Shown: positions 7,600 through 17,473, counted from the first letter of the stretch. The stretch: DNA of 64,000 nt from Sphingobacterium sp. R2 (GCF_040760075.1 NZ_CP142884.1:4712001-4776000); one strand, 5' to 3'. Numbers and translations are program-made. The notes: a model not told the origin generated them from the letters alone.

Positions 7600-10026
7600 C
7601 TATTTATTTTGAACAGGCCCATCTTCAGAAAAGGATAATTTGTCACTTTGCAAACTATCCGAATCACCTTCAGTATTGTTACGATCAAGTTGATCAATAT
7701 TATTACGTTCAAGTTGACCTTCTTCACCACCCTCTTCTTCCGGCCCGATAAATCCTTCATCAGTAGGCAACTCTAACTGAGTAGAATCCATCTGCTCTGG
7801 TTCAGGATCACTGTAACGCGGAGTTTCACATTTGTATGATTTTGTAATTTCAACAGTCGGGCTTGGAAACTTACCCATAGTGTACCCTAAATTCTTATCT
7901 TTATAAACGGATTCGAGGTAAACTCCGAAAATCGGCAATGCAGTACGAGAACCTTCTCCGGTATGCGAATTCTTAAAGTGAATGCTCCGCTCGTCACACC
8001 CTACCCAAACACCTGTAACCAAGTCTTTTGTTACCCCCATATACCAGCCATCTACATATTCAGAAGAAGTACCTGTTTTCCCTCCTATTTCATTTTCTTT
8101 TGTAAATAAATCCCACTCCCACAATCCTTGAGAAGTACCACCTGGTTCTTCCATCCCACCACGGAGCATATACGTCATTAACCACGCATCTTGCTTATTA
8201 ATGACCTGTTTACGTTCTGCCTGGAACGTTGCAATCACATTGCCATCATGATCTTCAATCTTAGAAACCAGTAAAGGTGTCACGCGCTCACCATGGTTCA
8301 TCATTGTTGAGTACCCATTCACCATTTCAAAAACAGAAACATCATTGGGCCCTAGCCCCACGGAAGCAACCGGATTTAATTTACTCGTAATACCACAACG
8401 GTGAGCAGCATCAACAACTTTCGAAGGCGTGACAATATCAGTTAACTGAACTGTAACTGAATTGATGGAGCGGGCCATCGCGTGCCGCAAAGACATCTCA
8501 CGGTAGGAGAAATTCCAGTCGGCATTTTTAGGTTCCCATATCTCAACAGAATCACCTTTATCAATCTTGATGGTAACAGGCTTATCCGTAATTTTATCAC
8601 AAGGCGACATTCCCGATTCTAAGGCTGCTAAGTATACGAAAGGCTTAAACGTAGATCCCGCCTGCCGTTTCGCTTGCATCACGTGATCATACTTAAAGTA
8701 TTGATGATCTATTCCACCAACCCATGCTTTAATTTCACCTGAATAGGGATCCATTGACATCATCCCCGCATTCAGCATCATCGCATAATATTTCAAAGAG
8801 TCCATTGTAGACATCTCCCTTTCGATCTTACCCCCATCCTTCCAGTTATAGACTTCCATCTTCTTTTTCTCGTTGAGGAAATAAGAGATACTATCAGGAG
8901 AGTTGGCGTACTTTTTACTCAAAAAAGCATAATAAGTAGTCTTCTTAGCCAAATTATCCAAAAAATTAGGAATAACTTTACCTGACAAATCGCGCCATGG
9001 TTCCTGTCCATTCCAGGTATTATTTAAACGTTGCTGCAATTCTACCATTTGCTTAGCCACCGCTTCCTCAGCATGCTTTTGAAGTTTAGAATTTATAGTG
9101 GTATAAATTTTCAGCCCGTCGGTATAAATGTCGTAATTATTTTCCTCTGACCATTTCTCCAACCACTTCGCTACAGCGGTACGTAAATAAGAGTCTCCAC
9201 CAGCATTGATATCTTGACTATTTGTATTCAAAACAATCTTTTCTTTAATCAGACTGTCAAACTCTCCTTTTTTTAAGAAACCACTTTTATACATTTGACT
9301 TAATACAATATTTTTTCGCACAAATGCATTTTCAGGATTTCGAATTGGATTATACAATGTAGTACCTTTTAACATCCCTATTAAAACAGCCGCTTGGTTT
9401 TGAGTCAACTGATTGGCTCCTTTTGAAAAATATCGTTTTGCAGCCGTTTCAATTCCATAAGCGTTATTACTGAACGATACAGTATTCAGATACATTTCCA
9501 ATATCTGATTTTTAGAATAACGCTGCTCCAGCTTGTAAGCTGTCATCCACTCCTTAAATTTAGTCACCACTAATCCGGCAATAGGAAGACGTGTCAACAA
9601 ACCACCCGACTTATTATAACGAGTACGATAAAGATTTTTAGCTAATTGCTGCGTGATTGTACTTGCACCACGCTTATCTCCTTTTAAGGTCGATAAAATT
9701 CCCGATCCTAAACCAAAAAAGTCGACACCCTTATGACTATAAAAACGCACATCCTCGGTCGCTATCAAAGCATTCGTTACTGTTTTTGGGATACTGTCAA
9801 AGGGAATTGGATTTCTATCCTCGTCGAAATACCGGCCAATTAAAACACTGTCCGCAGTATACAACTCCGTTGAGATATTAACACTAGGCATAACAATATC
9901 CTTTTTAGTCGGAGAATAACCGAATAGCCACAGAAAATTCAATTGTATAGCACAAACCAATATAATGACAAAGTATATTGCTATAACGAAATAACGAAGA
10001 AACCTATTCTTAATACGTTTAAACAT
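7600..10026 (-). CDS. Class A penicillin-binding protein (PBP1A-type, bifunctional)
   Basis: Builds peptidoglycan by glycan polymerisation and peptide cross-linking. The 808-residue protein has an N-terminal membrane anchor (about 11-35). The GT51 transglycosylase domain has catalytic Glu91 in EDVRFYSHKG and the GASTITQQLAKNLYRTR motif. The transpeptidase domain has Ser458-T-F-Lys461, SIN (ARSINSV) and Lys650-TG. The last ~70 residues form an acidic Glu/Asp/Gln/Asn-rich low-complexity tail in the periplasm. It stands alone, with 312 nt separating it from divergent rpoN. Confidence 0.96.
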   Translation of the reverse strand: MFKRIKNRFLRYFVIAIYFVIILVCAIQLNFLWLFGYSPTKKDIVMPSVNISTELYTADSVLIGRYFDEDRNPIPFDSIPKTVTNALIATEDVRFYSHKGVDFFGLGSGILSTLKGDKRGASTITQQLAKNLYRTRYNKSGGLLTRLPIAGLVVTKFKEWMTAYKLEQRYSKNQILEMYLNTVSFSNNAYGIETAAKRYFSKGANQLTQNQAAVLIGMLKGTTLYNPIRNPENAFVRKNIVLSQMYKSGFLKKGEFDSLIKEKIVLNTNSQDINAGGDSYLRTAVAKWLEKWSEENNYDIYTDGLKIYTTINSKLQKHAEEAVAKQMVELQQRLNNTWNGQEPWRDLSGKVIPNFLDNLAKKTTYYAFLSKKYANSPDSISYFLNEKKKMEVYNWKDGGKIEREMSTMDSLKYYAMMLNAGMMSMDPYSGEIKAWVGGIDHQYFKYDHVMQAKRQAGSTFKPFVYLAALESGMSPCDKITDKPVTIKIDKGDSVEIWEPKNADWNFSYREMSLRHAMARSINSVTVQLTDIVTPSKVVDAAHRCGITSKLNPVASVGLGPNDVSVFEMVNGYSTMMNHGERVTPLLVSKIEDHDGNVIATFQAERKQVINKQDAWLMTYMLRGGMEEPGGTSQGLWEWDLFTKENEIGGKTGTSSEYVDGWYMGVTKDLVTGVWVGCDERSIHFKNSHTGEGSRTALPIFGVYLESVYKDKNLGYTMGKFPSPTVEITKSYKCETPRYSDPEPEQMDSTQLELPTDEGFIGPEEEGGEEGQLERNNIDQLDRNNTEGDSDSLQSDKLSFSEDGPVQNK

Positions 10027-10338
10027 AAATGGAAATTTACCTTATATTCAACACATCCGACCAGCAAAAGGTTTTAACTCCGCCTGACATGCCTTTCTAT
10101 CTTTTTCAGGGGCTAAATATACAACTAAATAAATCGCTGTAATCAACTATTTACATTTTTTAACAATAAATGGTATGCGCAAAATAACGTACAAATCGAG
10201 CATAACTCGATAGGTCTAATTTCCCTTTTTTAGCCGTCTTCCACAAATATTATACCCCTTTTTTATTTATTATCGATTTTATTTTAAAATAATAATGATA
10301 TTTGTTTAAATTTAGATGTAAAAAAGTCAACTATTAGC
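10027..10338. other. Divergent intergenic region, PBP gene / rpoN
   Basis: This 312-nt AT-rich spacer must carry both promoters. No complete TTTG-N19-TAnnTTTG promoter was found on either strand. GATATTTG at about 10299-10306, one mismatch from TAnnTTTG, is the best candidate for rpoN. A small AT palindrome (TTATTTTAAAATAA) lies just before it. No ORF or RNA gene is seen. Confidence 0.5.
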
Positions 10339-11805
10339 ATGTTAAAACAAACATTACAACAAAAGCTATTACAGAAATTGTCTCCGCAACAGATACAGTT
10401 TATAAAATTGTTGCAGGTTCCGACTGTTTCATTAGATGCAAGAATCAAGGAAGAATTAGAGGAAAACCCTGCGTTAGAAGATGGTAGCTTGACTAATATG
10501 ACCGATCCTATAGAAGAATATCCTGACAAAGATCCCGATGATAATTTTGACAATGAAGAGGGATTCGACTCAGACGACTTTAGCTTGGAAGACTATATCC
10601 AGGAGGACGATTTTAAAGATTATGGTAACGGCTATGAGTATGGCGATGATGACGATGATCGGAAAGAAATGCCTGTCGCAATCCAGCATTCGTTTTATGA
10701 ACAGTTACAACAGCAATTAGACCTGTTGGCTTTAGATGACAAACATTTTCTAATTGGTCAACAAATTATTGGCAGCCTTGATGACGACGGATACTTACGC
10801 CGTCCTATTATCAATCTTGTAGACGATCTAGCGTTTGGCCAAAATGTAATGACTGAAGAAAATGAAGTGCTTGATATCTTAAAAGTCATTCAAGATTTTG
10901 AGCCTGCCGGAATTGGCGCCCGGGATTTGCAAGAATGCCTTTTGATCCAGCTGCAAAAAAAAGACACTCAAAATCCCACTATTAAACTTGCTATTAAAGT
11001 GGTAGCAAACTACCTTGAAGAATTTACCAAAAAGCATTATGATAAATTAGAAAAATCATTGGGCATTTCGTCGGAGGATTTAAAAAATGTAGTGAATGAG
11101 ATCCTAAAACTTAACCCAAAGCCTGGAGACTCTGGCGCAGTGGCTGGTAAACAGCTTCATATTATCCCCGATTTCCATATTAGTAACAATGATGGTATTC
11201 TACATTTGACTTTAAACGGCCGAAACGCACCCGAGCTCCGTATAAGCCGTGATTACCAGCACATGTTCGAGCATTATGAAAAATCGGATCAAAGGGATAA
11301 GAAAATGAAAGAAGCTGTACAATTCGTCAAGCAAAAACTTGATTCAGCAAAATGGTTTATTGATGCAATCAAACAACGCCAGCAAACCTTACTCAAAACA
11401 ATGAACGCCATCATGGAATATCAATATGATTATTTCCTGACCGGTGATGATCGAAAGCTAAAGCCCATGATATTGAAAGATATTGCGGATAAAATTGACA
11501 TGGATATATCAACAGTATCGCGGGTTGCAAATTCAAAATATGTACAGACAGAATTCGGCACTTTTCTCCTAAAATCATTTTTCTCCGAAGCTATCCAAAC
11601 AGACTCTGGGGAAGAGGTATCCAATAAGGAAGTTAAAAAAATATTGGAGGAGTGTATTTCAAAAGAAAATAAGAGAAAACCACTAGCTGATGAAAAGCTT
11701 ACTGAGATCCTGAAAGAAAAAGGCTATAATATTGCGCGACGAACGGTAGCAAAATATCGGGAGGCATTGAATATCCCTGTAGCAAGATTACGAAAAGAGC
11801 TCTAA
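10339..11805 (+). CDS. rpoN: RNA polymerase sigma-54 factor RpoN
   Basis: Alternative sigma factor that needs an AAA+ enhancer-binding activator. The 488-residue protein has the Gln/Leu-rich activator-interacting region I (MLKQTLQQKLLQKLSPQQIQF). An unusually acidic region II follows, rich in Asp/Glu (about residues 50-115). Then come the core-binding domain, the helix-turn-helix (DIADKIDMDISTVSRVANSK) and the RpoN box ARRTVAKYRE at 466-475. No sigma-54 activator is encoded in the window. The stop codon forms the loop of its own terminator. Confidence 0.97.
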   Translation: MLKQTLQQKLLQKLSPQQIQFIKLLQVPTVSLDARIKEELEENPALEDGSLTNMTDPIEEYPDKDPDDNFDNEEGFDSDDFSLEDYIQEDDFKDYGNGYEYGDDDDDRKEMPVAIQHSFYEQLQQQLDLLALDDKHFLIGQQIIGSLDDDGYLRRPIINLVDDLAFGQNVMTEENEVLDILKVIQDFEPAGIGARDLQECLLIQLQKKDTQNPTIKLAIKVVANYLEEFTKKHYDKLEKSLGISSEDLKNVVNEILKLNPKPGDSGAVAGKQLHIIPDFHISNNDGILHLTLNGRNAPELRISRDYQHMFEHYEKSDQRDKKMKEAVQFVKQKLDSAKWFIDAIKQRQQTLLKTMNAIMEYQYDYFLTGDDRKLKPMILKDIADKIDMDISTVSRVANSKYVQTEFGTFLLKSFFSEAIQTDSGEEVSNKEVKKILEECISKENKRKPLADEKLTEILKEKGYNIARRTVAKYREALNIPVARLRKEL

Positions 11806-11815
11806 GAGCTCTTTT
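11793..11815 (+). terminator. rpoN terminator with the stop codon as hairpin loop
   Basis: A perfect 10-bp stem (11793-11802 with 11806-11815) closes on a 3-nt loop that is the TAA stop codon (11803-11805). It is followed by TGTTTTTT. The last coding codons form the 5' arm. Confidence 0.88.
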
Positions 11816-11852
11816 TGTTTTTACCTAAAGACCAAATCCAAATTAAGAATAG

Positions 11853-11860
11853 TATCTTTG
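11853..11860 (+). promoter_or_regulatory. Probable aguB promoter -7 box
   Basis: TATCTTTG matches the Bacteroidota -7 consensus TAnnTTTG, 26 nt before the aguB ATG. No good -33 TTTG was found at the expected distance. Confidence 0.5.
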
Positions 11861-11886
11861 TGCTTGAATTAAATAAGCATTAAAGA

Positions 11887-12762
11887 ATGAGCAAAGTAAA
11901 AGTTGGAGTTGTACAGATGAGCTGTACCGCAAGCAAACAAGAGAATCTCGAAAAAGCTATCGCTAAAGTAAAAGAGGCCGCTGCAAAAGGTGCGCAAATC
12001 GTGTGTCTGCAAGAACTATTTACCTCTTTATATTTCTGCGATGTAGAAGATTATGACAATTTCGCATTGGCTGAAACCATCCCTGGTCCATCCACCGATG
12101 CACTATCGGCTATCGCCAAGGAAGCTGGAGTCGTCATTATCGCTTCATTATTTGAAAAAAGAGCCGAAGGACTTTACCATAATACAACCGCCGTATTAGA
12201 TGCGGATGGCTCATATTTGGGGAAATATCGGAAAATGCATATTCCAGATGACCCCGCTTTTTATGAAAAATTCTATTTTACGCCGGGTGATCTAGGCTAC
12301 AAAGTATTCAAAACACAATTTGGCAAAATAGGAATTTTAATCTGTTGGGATCAATGGTACCCTGAAGCATCTCGGATTACCGCCTTAATGGGCGCTGAAA
12401 TTTTATTTTATCCTACGGCTATCGGATGGGCAACTGATCAGGACGAAGAAACTAACAAAGATCAGTATAACGCATGGCAAACCATACAACGCTCCCATGC
12501 AGTTGCTAACGGCGTTCCAGTGGTAGCTGTTAATCGTGTTGGATATGAACAAAATGGCGCCATGAAGTTCTGGGGCGGAAGTTTCGTAACAAATGGACAG
12601 GGAAAATTGCTTTACCTAGCTTCTCATGACAAAGAGGAAATTGAGGTCGTCGAATTGGACTTAAATGAATCGGATTATTTTAGAAAACACTGGCCATTTC
12701 TTCGGGACAGAAGAATTGAGACATACTCACCAATCACCAAACGTTTTATTGACGAAGACTAA
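11887..12762 (+). CDS. aguB: N-carbamoylputrescine amidase
   Basis: Hydrolyses N-carbamoylputrescine to putrescine, CO2 and NH3. The 291-residue nitrilase-superfamily protein has the Glu-Lys-Cys triad in place: Glu43 (CLQELF), Lys116 (YRKMHIPDD) and Cys153 (LICWDQWYPE). The FYTPGD-like FYFTPGD, WATDQDEETN and RSHAVANGVPVVAVNR segments are typical of the plant and bacterial enzyme of this specificity. The next gene encodes agmatine deiminase, which supplies the substrate, and this supports the assignment over other nitrilases. A hairpin separates the two genes, so downstream expression may be uncoupled. Confidence 0.94.
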   Translation: MSKVKVGVVQMSCTASKQENLEKAIAKVKEAAAKGAQIVCLQELFTSLYFCDVEDYDNFALAETIPGPSTDALSAIAKEAGVVIIASLFEKRAEGLYHNTTAVLDADGSYLGKYRKMHIPDDPAFYEKFYFTPGDLGYKVFKTQFGKIGILICWDQWYPEASRITALMGAEILFYPTAIGWATDQDEETNKDQYNAWQTIQRSHAVANGVPVVAVNRVGYEQNGAMKFWGGSFVTNGQGKLLYLASHDKEEIEVVELDLNESDYFRKHWPFLRDRRIETYSPITKRFIDED

Positions 12763-12776
12763 TATTGCATATACTC

Positions 12777-12827
12777 GCCATTTCGGTTGCGAAGGTACAT
12801 AACTGTGCTGAGTTGAACTGAAATGGC
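12777..12827 (+). terminator. Hairpin with T-tract between aguB and aguA
   Basis: A 12-bp stem (12777-12788 with 12816-12827, one G-U) encloses a 27-nt loop and is followed by six T residues. It sits in the 89-nt gap between two genes of one pathway. It could be a full terminator, a partial attenuator, or the end of a processed RNA. Confidence 0.7.
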
Positions 12828-12851
12828 TTTTTTAATCCCCGCAAAATAAGT

Positions 12852-13928
12852 ATGGAACAGAAAAATACATTTACGCAGACCTATTTTGACAATTCCCCCA
12901 AAAAACAGGGGTTTTCATTTCCTCCAGAATGGGCTAAGCAAGAGGCCTTATGGCTGAGCTGGCCACACAAAGAGGAATCATGGCCTGGAAAAATCGAAAC
13001 GATATACAAACCTTATTGTCAATTCATTAAGGCCGTATCCGAAAGCCAAAAAGTAAGAATTAACGTCGCTAATGAGGAAATGCAAAATTTTGCTATACAG
13101 GCCCTCAAAGACGTGACGAAAGATTTTAGCAATATCGAATTCTATTACAATCCCACTAATGATGCTTGGTGTAGAGATCACGGCCCTGCTTTTGTTATTA
13201 ATCCGTCAACAAATCAAAAAGCAGTGGTTGACTGGGGGTATAACGCGTGGGGTGGTAAATATCCGCCATTTGAACTTGACGACATCGTTCCAACTCGTAT
13301 TGCCCAAAAATTGGATCTTCCTTTATTTAGCCCTGACATCGTCATGGAGGGAGGATCGGTTGAATTTAATGGTGCAGGAACAATTATGACAACAACGGCG
13401 TGCCTATTGAATAAAAACCGAAATCCGCACTTAACGAAAGAGCAAATAGAAATCTATTTAAAAGAATTTTACGGTCAAGAACAAGTGTTATGGCTTGGTG
13501 ATGGTATCGTAGGAGACGATACAGATGGCCACATTGATGATATTACACGCTTCGTCAATGAAAATACAGTACTAACAGTTGTGGAAGAAGATCCTTCAGA
13601 TGAGAATTACCAGATTCTTCAGGAAAACCTGGAAATGCTCCGTTCATTTAAACTCTTAAATGGAGAATCTCTGCATATTATTGAGCTCCCAATGCCCGCC
13701 CCTGTTATTTATGATGATACAAGATTACCCGCTTCTTATGCTAATTTCTATATCGCCAACGATGTTGTTGTTGTGCCAGTCTTCAACGACAAAAATGACC
13801 AAAAAGCACTGGACATTATCCAAAGCTGCTTTCCTAAACGTAAAGTCATTGGAATAAATTCGGTCGACATCATTTGGGGACTGGGAAGTTTCCACTGCCT
13901 GAGCCAGCAGGAACCAGCGATTATTTAA
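12852..13928 (+). CDS. aguA: Agmatine deiminase
   Basis: Converts agmatine to N-carbamoylputrescine and ammonia. The 358-residue pentein-fold protein carries WLSWPHKEESWPG, WCRDHGPAFV (substrate-binding Asp and His), MEGGSVEFNG, GDDTDGHIDDITRF (catalytic His) and the terminal GLGSFHCLSQQEP with catalytic Cys349. It follows aguB by 89 nt with a terminator-like hairpin between. The genes together make putrescine from agmatine; no arginine decarboxylase is encoded in the window. Confidence 0.96.
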   Translation: MEQKNTFTQTYFDNSPKKQGFSFPPEWAKQEALWLSWPHKEESWPGKIETIYKPYCQFIKAVSESQKVRINVANEEMQNFAIQALKDVTKDFSNIEFYYNPTNDAWCRDHGPAFVINPSTNQKAVVDWGYNAWGGKYPPFELDDIVPTRIAQKLDLPLFSPDIVMEGGSVEFNGAGTIMTTTACLLNKNRNPHLTKEQIEIYLKEFYGQEQVLWLGDGIVGDDTDGHIDDITRFVNENTVLTVVEEDPSDENYQILQENLEMLRSFKLLNGESLHIIELPMPAPVIYDDTRLPASYANFYIANDVVVVPVFNDKNDQKALDIIQSCFPKRKVIGINSVDIIWGLGSFHCLSQQEPAII

Positions 13929-13951
13929 ACGAACTGCCCAAAAATAGAAAT

Positions 13952-13981
13952 TCCCCCATAAAGTTATTCAGTTATGGGGGA
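13952..13981 (+). terminator. aguA terminator
   Basis: A 10-bp stem (13952-13961 with 13972-13981) with CCCCC/GGGGG at its base and a 10-nt loop is followed by GTTTTAATT. It lies 23 nt after the aguA stop. Confidence 0.85.
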
Positions 13982-14023
13982 GTTTTAATTAAAAAATCAG
14001 AATGGTGTTGAACTCAATTCGTA

Positions 14024-14785
14024 TTAAACAACAATCACGTTTACACCAGCTTTTTCCAATGATTCTATAAAACTTGCATTAACCTTATCATCTGTAATTA
14101 GCATATCAATTTTTTCAAAACCACAAATTCTCCCAAAGCTTCGCCGACCAAATTTAGAAGAATCTGCAAGCACCACCACTTTTTGAGCAGTATCGATCAT
14201 AATTCGATTTAATTGTGCTTCCTGAGCGCTTGAAGTTGACACACCATATTCCAAATCGATACCATCAACTCCCAAAAACAATTTGCTACAATAAAAATCT
14301 TTTAACAAATTTTCAGCATATTTCCCTGTTACCGAAGTAGATGTCTTGCGAAGCGTCCCTCCCAGCTGCATAATTTCAACGGAAGGATATTTTATTAACT
14401 CCATAGCAACATTCAATGCCGAAGTTACTACAGTGATATTGCCTTTTGGAACAATCTGCTTGGCAAGCGACTGCATCGTCGTGCCAGAAGCTATAATGAT
14501 AGAGTCGTTTTCCTCAATCAGCTCAGCTGCTTTCTTGCCAATCCTGCTTTTATCATCCGAACGAAGTTTCTCTTTTTCGAATACAGTACGGTCAGTCGTA
14601 TACGGATTATATTGTGTCGCCCCGCCATGCGTTCTAAACAACAATCCACTATCTTCCAACAAAGTCAAATCCTTCCGAATAGTTACAGAAGAAACTCCCA
14701 ATTCTTCACACAGATCAATGACTTGAACTACGCCGACTTCTTTTAATTGTTTTAAGATATATTGATGTCTCTCTACATTTGTCAT
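14024..14785 (-). CDS. DeoR/GlpR-family transcriptional regulator
   Basis: A 253-residue regulator. Residues 1-57 are a DeoR-type helix-turn-helix (VIDLCEELGVSSVTIRKDLTLLEDSGLLFRTHGGA). Residues about 75-235 are the DeoRC sensor fold related to ribose-5-phosphate isomerase, with ASGTTMQSLA, LGGTLRKTSTSVTG and FLGVDGIDLEYGVSTSS as usual ligand-site segments. Members are typically derepressed by sugar phosphates. No sugar operon adjoins it, so the target is unknown. A 238-nt gap upstream probably holds its promoter. Confidence 0.9.
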   Translation of the reverse strand: MTNVERHQYILKQLKEVGVVQVIDLCEELGVSSVTIRKDLTLLEDSGLLFRTHGGATQYNPYTTDRTVFEKEKLRSDDKSRIGKKAAELIEENDSIIIASGTTMQSLAKQIVPKGNITVVTSALNVAMELIKYPSVEIMQLGGTLRKTSTSVTGKYAENLLKDFYCSKLFLGVDGIDLEYGVSTSSAQEAQLNRIMIDTAQKVVVLADSSKFGRRSFGRICGFEKIDMLITDDKVNASFIESLEKAGVNVIVV

Positions 14786-15023
14786 GGCTTTATATAATAA
14801 GCTGTTAAAATAATAAATATGTTACTCGGTTTGTTTAAAGGAAATCCTGATATCTGAAAATGATCCGTGGCTATCGACAAATTTCAGCGTATAAGACCTT
14901 TTAAGTGAATTTAACGTAAATGAATTTGCTTCACAAGGACTAAGGTTAAATTAATCAATTTATTTAATTTTCTCCACCCAGACAATCAAAATTTCTTTTT
15001 CATTTAAAAAAAGAAAGATCAGA

Positions 15024-15812
15024 CTAAAACTGCAATGGGTCAGGTAAAACAAATTGATAGTCCAGCTCTTCTTGCAGTAATTCTCCGCTCACTATTTTCT
15101 GAGTCGTTTCAGCTGCTTCGAACGCGAGAGGCAAAGCATAACCATATTTTTTTGCAGAAGCAAGAATGACATCTTTTTTCTTAGGATGTAAGGGAGCAAC
15201 AACATTATAAACGGTATGTTTCAGTGTGCGGTTAGTGGTCGCTTCCAGCAGAGCGACAACATCCTCAATATGAACAAAATTAGCAGGCTGCTCTCCAGTG
15301 GTACAGATACGCTCAGAGAAATATTTTGCAAAGACACGATTCTTACCAAATAGGCCTCCTAAACGATAAACAACGGTATTGGCCAATTCCAACATATACT
15401 CTTCAGCCATCAAGAGCTTTGGTGCAAGCTCAGCCTTATTCGTAAAAGATTCATCAAACACCACATCTTTAGCCGGATAAATTCCAGTAGAACTTAAAAA
15501 AACATGCGCTTGCCAACTAATCCGGCTAAAAAATTGCTTGATATTAGAAAATCTATTATCAAGCATTTCTGTGCTATTTTTCTGACTTGCTGGTATACTA
15601 TTTAACACGAAGTCAAATTGAATGGGTATACCAGCCTCTTCCGGAAAACTTTCTCCATCAAAATCAAGCATAAAAGAAAAAATACCCTCAGCTTTTAGCC
15701 GATGGTATTTTTCATCTGTTGTTGTGCTTGCCCAGATCTCATGGCCTTGATGCTTCATGTATACCGCAAAAGACTCTCCAAGCCAACCACATCCTAAAAT
15801 GAGTATCCTCAT
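15024..15812 (-). CDS. NAD(P)-binding Rossmann protein, YeeZ-like SDR
   Basis: A 262-residue extended-SDR/epimerase-like protein. It begins with ILILGCGWLGESFAVYM, the GxGWLG dinucleotide-binding signature of YeeZ-type proteins. FLSSTGIYP supplies the SDR Ser/Thr region, and VVYRLGGLFGKNR and FVHIEDVVALLEA follow as in nucleotide-sugar epimerases. The YxxxK pair is not obvious, so catalysis is uncertain. It starts 11 nt after the proS stop and is probably cotranscribed with it. Its substrate is not known. Confidence 0.8.
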   Translation of the reverse strand: MRILILGCGWLGESFAVYMKHQGHEIWASTTTDEKYHRLKAEGIFSFMLDFDGESFPEEAGIPIQFDFVLNSIPASQKNSTEMLDNRFSNIKQFFSRISWQAHVFLSSTGIYPAKDVVFDESFTNKAELAPKLLMAEEYMLELANTVVYRLGGLFGKNRVFAKYFSERICTTGEQPANFVHIEDVVALLEATTNRTLKHTVYNVVAPLHPKKKDVILASAKKYGYALPLAFEAAETTQKIVSGELLQEELDYQFVLPDPLQF

Positions 15813-15823
15813 ATTGCAAACAA

Positions 15824-17296
15824 TTAATAAGCTTTAGCAAAAAGCACACGCCTACTGGAAGGTTTGCCGGTAAATATACAAACCCCTTGCTCATCCTTTG
15901 CATCCAAAGGAATACAACGAATTGTTGCTTTAGTTTCTTCTTTTACACGCTTTTCCGTTTCTGTAGTCCCATCCCAGTGACAGGAGATAAAGCCACCTTT
16001 ACCTTCCAGTACTTCTTTAAATTCTTCATAAGAATTTACTTCCGTATAATGAGAAGTTCTGAAATTCAATGCTTTTTGATAGATATTTTCTTGTATTGTA
16101 TCCAATAACGTACTAATCGTACTGGCTAGGCCCTCTTGAGCAACAGTTTCTTTCGTTTGTGTATCACGACGGGCCAATTCTACTGTACCATTTTGCATAT
16201 CTCTTCCACCGACAGCGACGCGAACAGGTACTCCCTTTAATTCCCATTCAGCAAATTTAAAACCCGGACGCTGTGTATCGCGATCATCATATTTTACCGA
16301 AATATCTTTCACCCGCAGTTCAGTGGTTAACTGATTCACAAATACATCAATTTGCGCCTTTTCTTCCTCAGTCTTAAAAATCGGAACAATCACAACCTGA
16401 ATCGGGGCCAATTTCGGTGGCAATACCAACCCTTGATCGTCGGAGTGGGCCATAATCAATGCGCCCATGAGTCGGGTAGAAACACCCCACGAAGTTGCCC
16501 ATACATGTTCTAACTTGCCTTCTTTAGACGTAAATTTCACATCAAATGCCTTGGCAAAGTTTTGGCCAAGAAAATGGGATGTCCCTGCTTGCAATGCTTT
16601 ACCATCTTGCATCAATGCCTCAATACAATAGGTATCCAATGCCCCCGCAAAACGTTCATTTTCTGTTTTCCTTCCACGGACAACGGGAACAGCTAAAATC
16701 TTTTCTGCAAATTCAGCATATACATCAAGCATACGTTCTGTTTCCGCAATAGCTTCCTCTTTTGTGGCATGTGCAGTATGCCCCTCCTGCCATAAAAACT
16801 CAGCGGTACGTAAGAAAAGACGTGTTCGCATTTCCCAACGCACCACATTTGCCCATTGATTGACCAAAATAGGGAGATCACGATACGATTCAATCCATCC
16901 GCGATAAGTATTCCATATAATCGTTTCTGAAGTTGGACGCACGATCAACTCTTCCTCCAATTTCGCCTCTTCGTCTACGACGATCTTACCTGTACCATCG
17001 TTCTTTAACCTATAGTGGGTAACCACGGCGCACTCTGTAGCAAAACCTTCCACATGCGCTGCTTCTTTAGAAAAAAACGATTTGGGAATGAATAAAGGGA
17101 AATAAGCGTTGCTATGACCAGTCTCTTTAAATCTTTTGTCTAAGATTGCCTGCATTCTTTCCCAGATAGCATATCCGTACGGCTTGATCACCATACATCC
17201 TCGTACAGCTGAATTTTCAGCCAGATCAGCTTTGATTACAAGCTCATTATACCATTGCGAATAATCTTCTGCACGACTTGTTATTCCTTTACTCAT
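15824..17296 (-). CDS. proS: Prolyl-tRNA synthetase (type 3, archaeal/eukaryal-like)
   Basis: Charges tRNA-Pro. The 490-residue protein lacks the large insertion domain of bacterial-type ProS and matches the ProS type 3 layout. The class II core has VRGCMVIKPYGYAIWERMQ (motif 1 region), RPTSETIIWNTYRGW with VRWEMRTRLFLRTAEFLWQEGHTAH (motif 2) and GVSTRLMGALIMAHSDDQGLVLPP (motif 3). An anticodon-binding domain follows, then a C-terminal extra domain ending FAKAY. This type is widespread in Bacteroidota. Confidence 0.97.
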   Translation of the reverse strand: MSKGITSRAEDYSQWYNELVIKADLAENSAVRGCMVIKPYGYAIWERMQAILDKRFKETGHSNAYFPLFIPKSFFSKEAAHVEGFATECAVVTHYRLKNDGTGKIVVDEEAKLEEELIVRPTSETIIWNTYRGWIESYRDLPILVNQWANVVRWEMRTRLFLRTAEFLWQEGHTAHATKEEAIAETERMLDVYAEFAEKILAVPVVRGRKTENERFAGALDTYCIEALMQDGKALQAGTSHFLGQNFAKAFDVKFTSKEGKLEHVWATSWGVSTRLMGALIMAHSDDQGLVLPPKLAPIQVVIVPIFKTEEEKAQIDVFVNQLTTELRVKDISVKYDDRDTQRPGFKFAEWELKGVPVRVAVGGRDMQNGTVELARRDTQTKETVAQEGLASTISTLLDTIQENIYQKALNFRTSHYTEVNSYEEFKEVLEGKGGFISCHWDGTTETEKRVKEETKATIRCIPLDAKDEQGVCIFTGKPSSRRVLFAKAY

Positions 17297-17473
17297 ATGT
17301 GATTGATAAATTATTGTAACATTATTACCTCAAATCCCGTCTGTCATTCCAATGCGAAAAGCGTTCAAAAAAAATATTTGTATTTTTGATTACTTCGATT
17401 AAACCACCTCGAGAAATTTGCGTCTAAGATAGTAAATAAGGCTGTATAATCGAAAATAACGATTTAGGATATT

